Notes under the pieces: model-generated
Told to the model about the DNA's origin: nothing
The model's input: only the letters and a program-made list of their open reading frames with translations
The model's database searches: none
Program-made: the position numbers and the translations under genes
Shown here: positions 47,908 to 48,808 of the stretch, piece by piece
How positions within the stretch are numbered: the stretch's first letter is position 1
How the letters are laid out: every line of letters begins with the position of its first letter
Source of the DNA: Erythrobacter sp. UBA1916
GTDB taxonomy: Bacteria; Pseudomonadota; Alphaproteobacteria; Sphingomonadales; Sphingomonadaceae
Length of the DNA: 48,808 bases
Direction of reading: 5' to 3'
Assembly (NCBI GenBank): GCA_002337385.1
Contig: DDFY01000026.1
Coordinates: forward strand, 1-48,808

Positions 47908-48808
47908 GCCAGCTTGCTCCGTCGCGTTCGATCAGCGCAATGGCGGCGCTCGGCCCCCAGCTGCCCGCGCCATAGGTTTTGGGCTTGAGGTCTTCCGATT
48001 CCCAAGTCTGGCGGATGGCATCGATCCACGTCCACTGCGCCTCGACCTCATCGCGGCGCACGAACAGTGTCTGGTCACCTTTCACCAGATCAAGCAGCAG
48101 CCGCTCGTAGGCGATGCGCTTTTCCTTGCCCGAGAAGGCATCGGGCATGGCGATGTTGAGCGGCACCTCGCGCAGGGCAATACCGTCCTGCTCGATACCC
48201 GGCACCTTGGCCATGACCGAGAGCGTGACGTTCTCCTCGGGCTGGATGCCGATCACCATGTGGTTTGGCTTCACCTTCGCGCCGGGGAAGATCGAATGTG
48301 GAATCTCGCGGAATTGCACCACGATTTCAGTCACGCGGCGCTGTAAGCGCTTGCCGGTGCGCAGATAGAACGGGGTGCCCTGCCAGCGCCAGTTATCGAT
48401 ATGGGCTTTCAGCGCAACGAAGGTCTCGGTGTCGCTGTCGCGGCCCAGTTCCTCGTCATAGCCGGGCACGATCTCCCCGCCGCTGGCCCCGCCGCGATAT
48501 TGGCCGGTCACGCTCTCGCCCGGGCCGACCGGACGCAGCGCGCGCAGCACCTTCACCTTCTCGTCGCGCACCGCGCTGGCGTCGAAATGTGTCGGTGGCT
48601 CCATCGCGAACAGTGCGAGCAGCTGGAGCATGTGGTTCTGCACCATGTCCCGCAGCGCGCCGGCGTCGTCATAGAAGTCAACCCGGCTTTCGAGGCCGAC
48701 GGTCTCCGCAACGGTGATCTGCACATGCTCGATTTGCTGGGCGTTCCACAGCGGCTCGAACAGGATGTTGGCAAAGCGCAGTGCGATCAGGTTCTGCACC
48801 GTCTCCTT
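47900..48808 (-). CDS. zwf: Glucose-6-phosphate dehydrogenase, C-terminal part (5' end outside window)
   Basis: 302 residues of the C-terminal beta+alpha domain; the frame is open at the right edge (reads ETVQNLIALRFAN at the border). Visible motifs: ANILFEPLWNAQQIEHVQIT, ALRDMVQNHMLQLL, WQGTPFYLRTGKRL and VQFREIPHSIF. The active-site His motif and the NADP-binding domain lie upstream of the window. It feeds 6-phosphogluconolactone into the route completed by edd and eda downstream. Confidence 0.96.
   Translation of the reverse strand, partial: KETVQNLIALRFANILFEPLWNAQQIEHVQITVAETVGLESRVDFYDDAGALRDMVQNHMLQLLALFAMEPPTHFDASAVRDEKVKVLRALRPVGPGESVTGQYRGGASGGEIVPGYDEELGRDSDTETFVALKAHIDNWRWQGTPFYLRTGKRLQRRVTEIVVQFREIPHSIFPGAKVKPNHMVIGIQPEENVTLSVMAKVPGIEQDGIALREVPLNIAMPDAFSGKEKRIAYERLLLDLVKGDQTLFVRRDEVEAQWTWIDAIRQTWESEDLKPKTYGAGSWGPSAAIALIERDGASWHE

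Noticed and set aside
1..48808. CRISPR arrays, rRNA genes, transposases and riboswitches
   Set aside because: None seen on either strand: no regularly spaced repeats, no rRNA signatures, no transposase-like proteins, no recognised riboswitch in the leaders.

Overview
The window is chromosomal DNA of a high-G+C alphaproteobacterium, most likely a sphingomonad of the Erythrobacteraceae type. The reasons are the Entner-Doudoroff operon zwf-edd-glk-eda (zwf-edd-glk is the order known from Zymomonas), a PhyR stress regulator with sigma-EcfG-type promoters, RcdA, the clpS-lptF-lptG order, a class I PHA synthase with phasin, and PtsP. This is inferred from gene content and protein style, not from a database search.

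Layout. 1-2017 (minus strand, visibly lower G+C than the rest) is a compact accessory cassette: a membrane-anchored protein of unknown function, a TIR-like protein, an Nmad2-type protein and the start of a MazG-like protein cut by the window edge. It abuts the 3' end of tRNA-Thr(CGT), a typical island integration site, and looks like a mobile conflict/defence module. tRNA-Cys(GCA), a CsbD stress protein, an MFS carrier and an AlaC-type aminotransferase follow.

6337-9236 holds PHA synthase and a phasin whose promoter carries two palindromic operators. 9468-12332 holds clpS, lptF and lptG, followed by a small lipoprotein with a perfect EcfG-type promoter. After a fatty acid desaturase and an acetyltransferase-like gene, 15071-17047 is a signalling block: a receiver-only response regulator, a predicted small RNA on the minus strand, phyR with an EcfG-type promoter, and a ModE-like DNA-binding protein. 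No nepR or ecfG gene is visible beside phyR.

18464-28004 looks like a catabolic gene cluster: two zinc alcohol dehydrogenases, an SDR, three tandem cupins resembling dihydroxyacetophenone dioxygenase, an AraC-type regulator, an MFS carrier and a VOC protein on the minus strand; and a class II aldolase, an orphan 2Fe-2S subunit and arsC on the plus strand. The substrate is not known; an aromatic ketone or a related aryl compound is a reasonable guess.

28001-41639 is mostly core genome: lipB, lipoproteins, a CitE-like lyase, a DUF2254 protein, nadA, an MBL hydrolase, rcdA, two DUF465 proteins, ptsP, rodZ, a CpoB/YbgF-like protein, tilS and an L,D-transpeptidase. 41740-48808 is one tightly overlapping minus-strand operon, zwf(partial)-edd-glk-eda-ppc, which couples glucose breakdown by the Entner-Doudoroff route to a PEP carboxylase-like protein whose usual catalytic motifs are strikingly altered.
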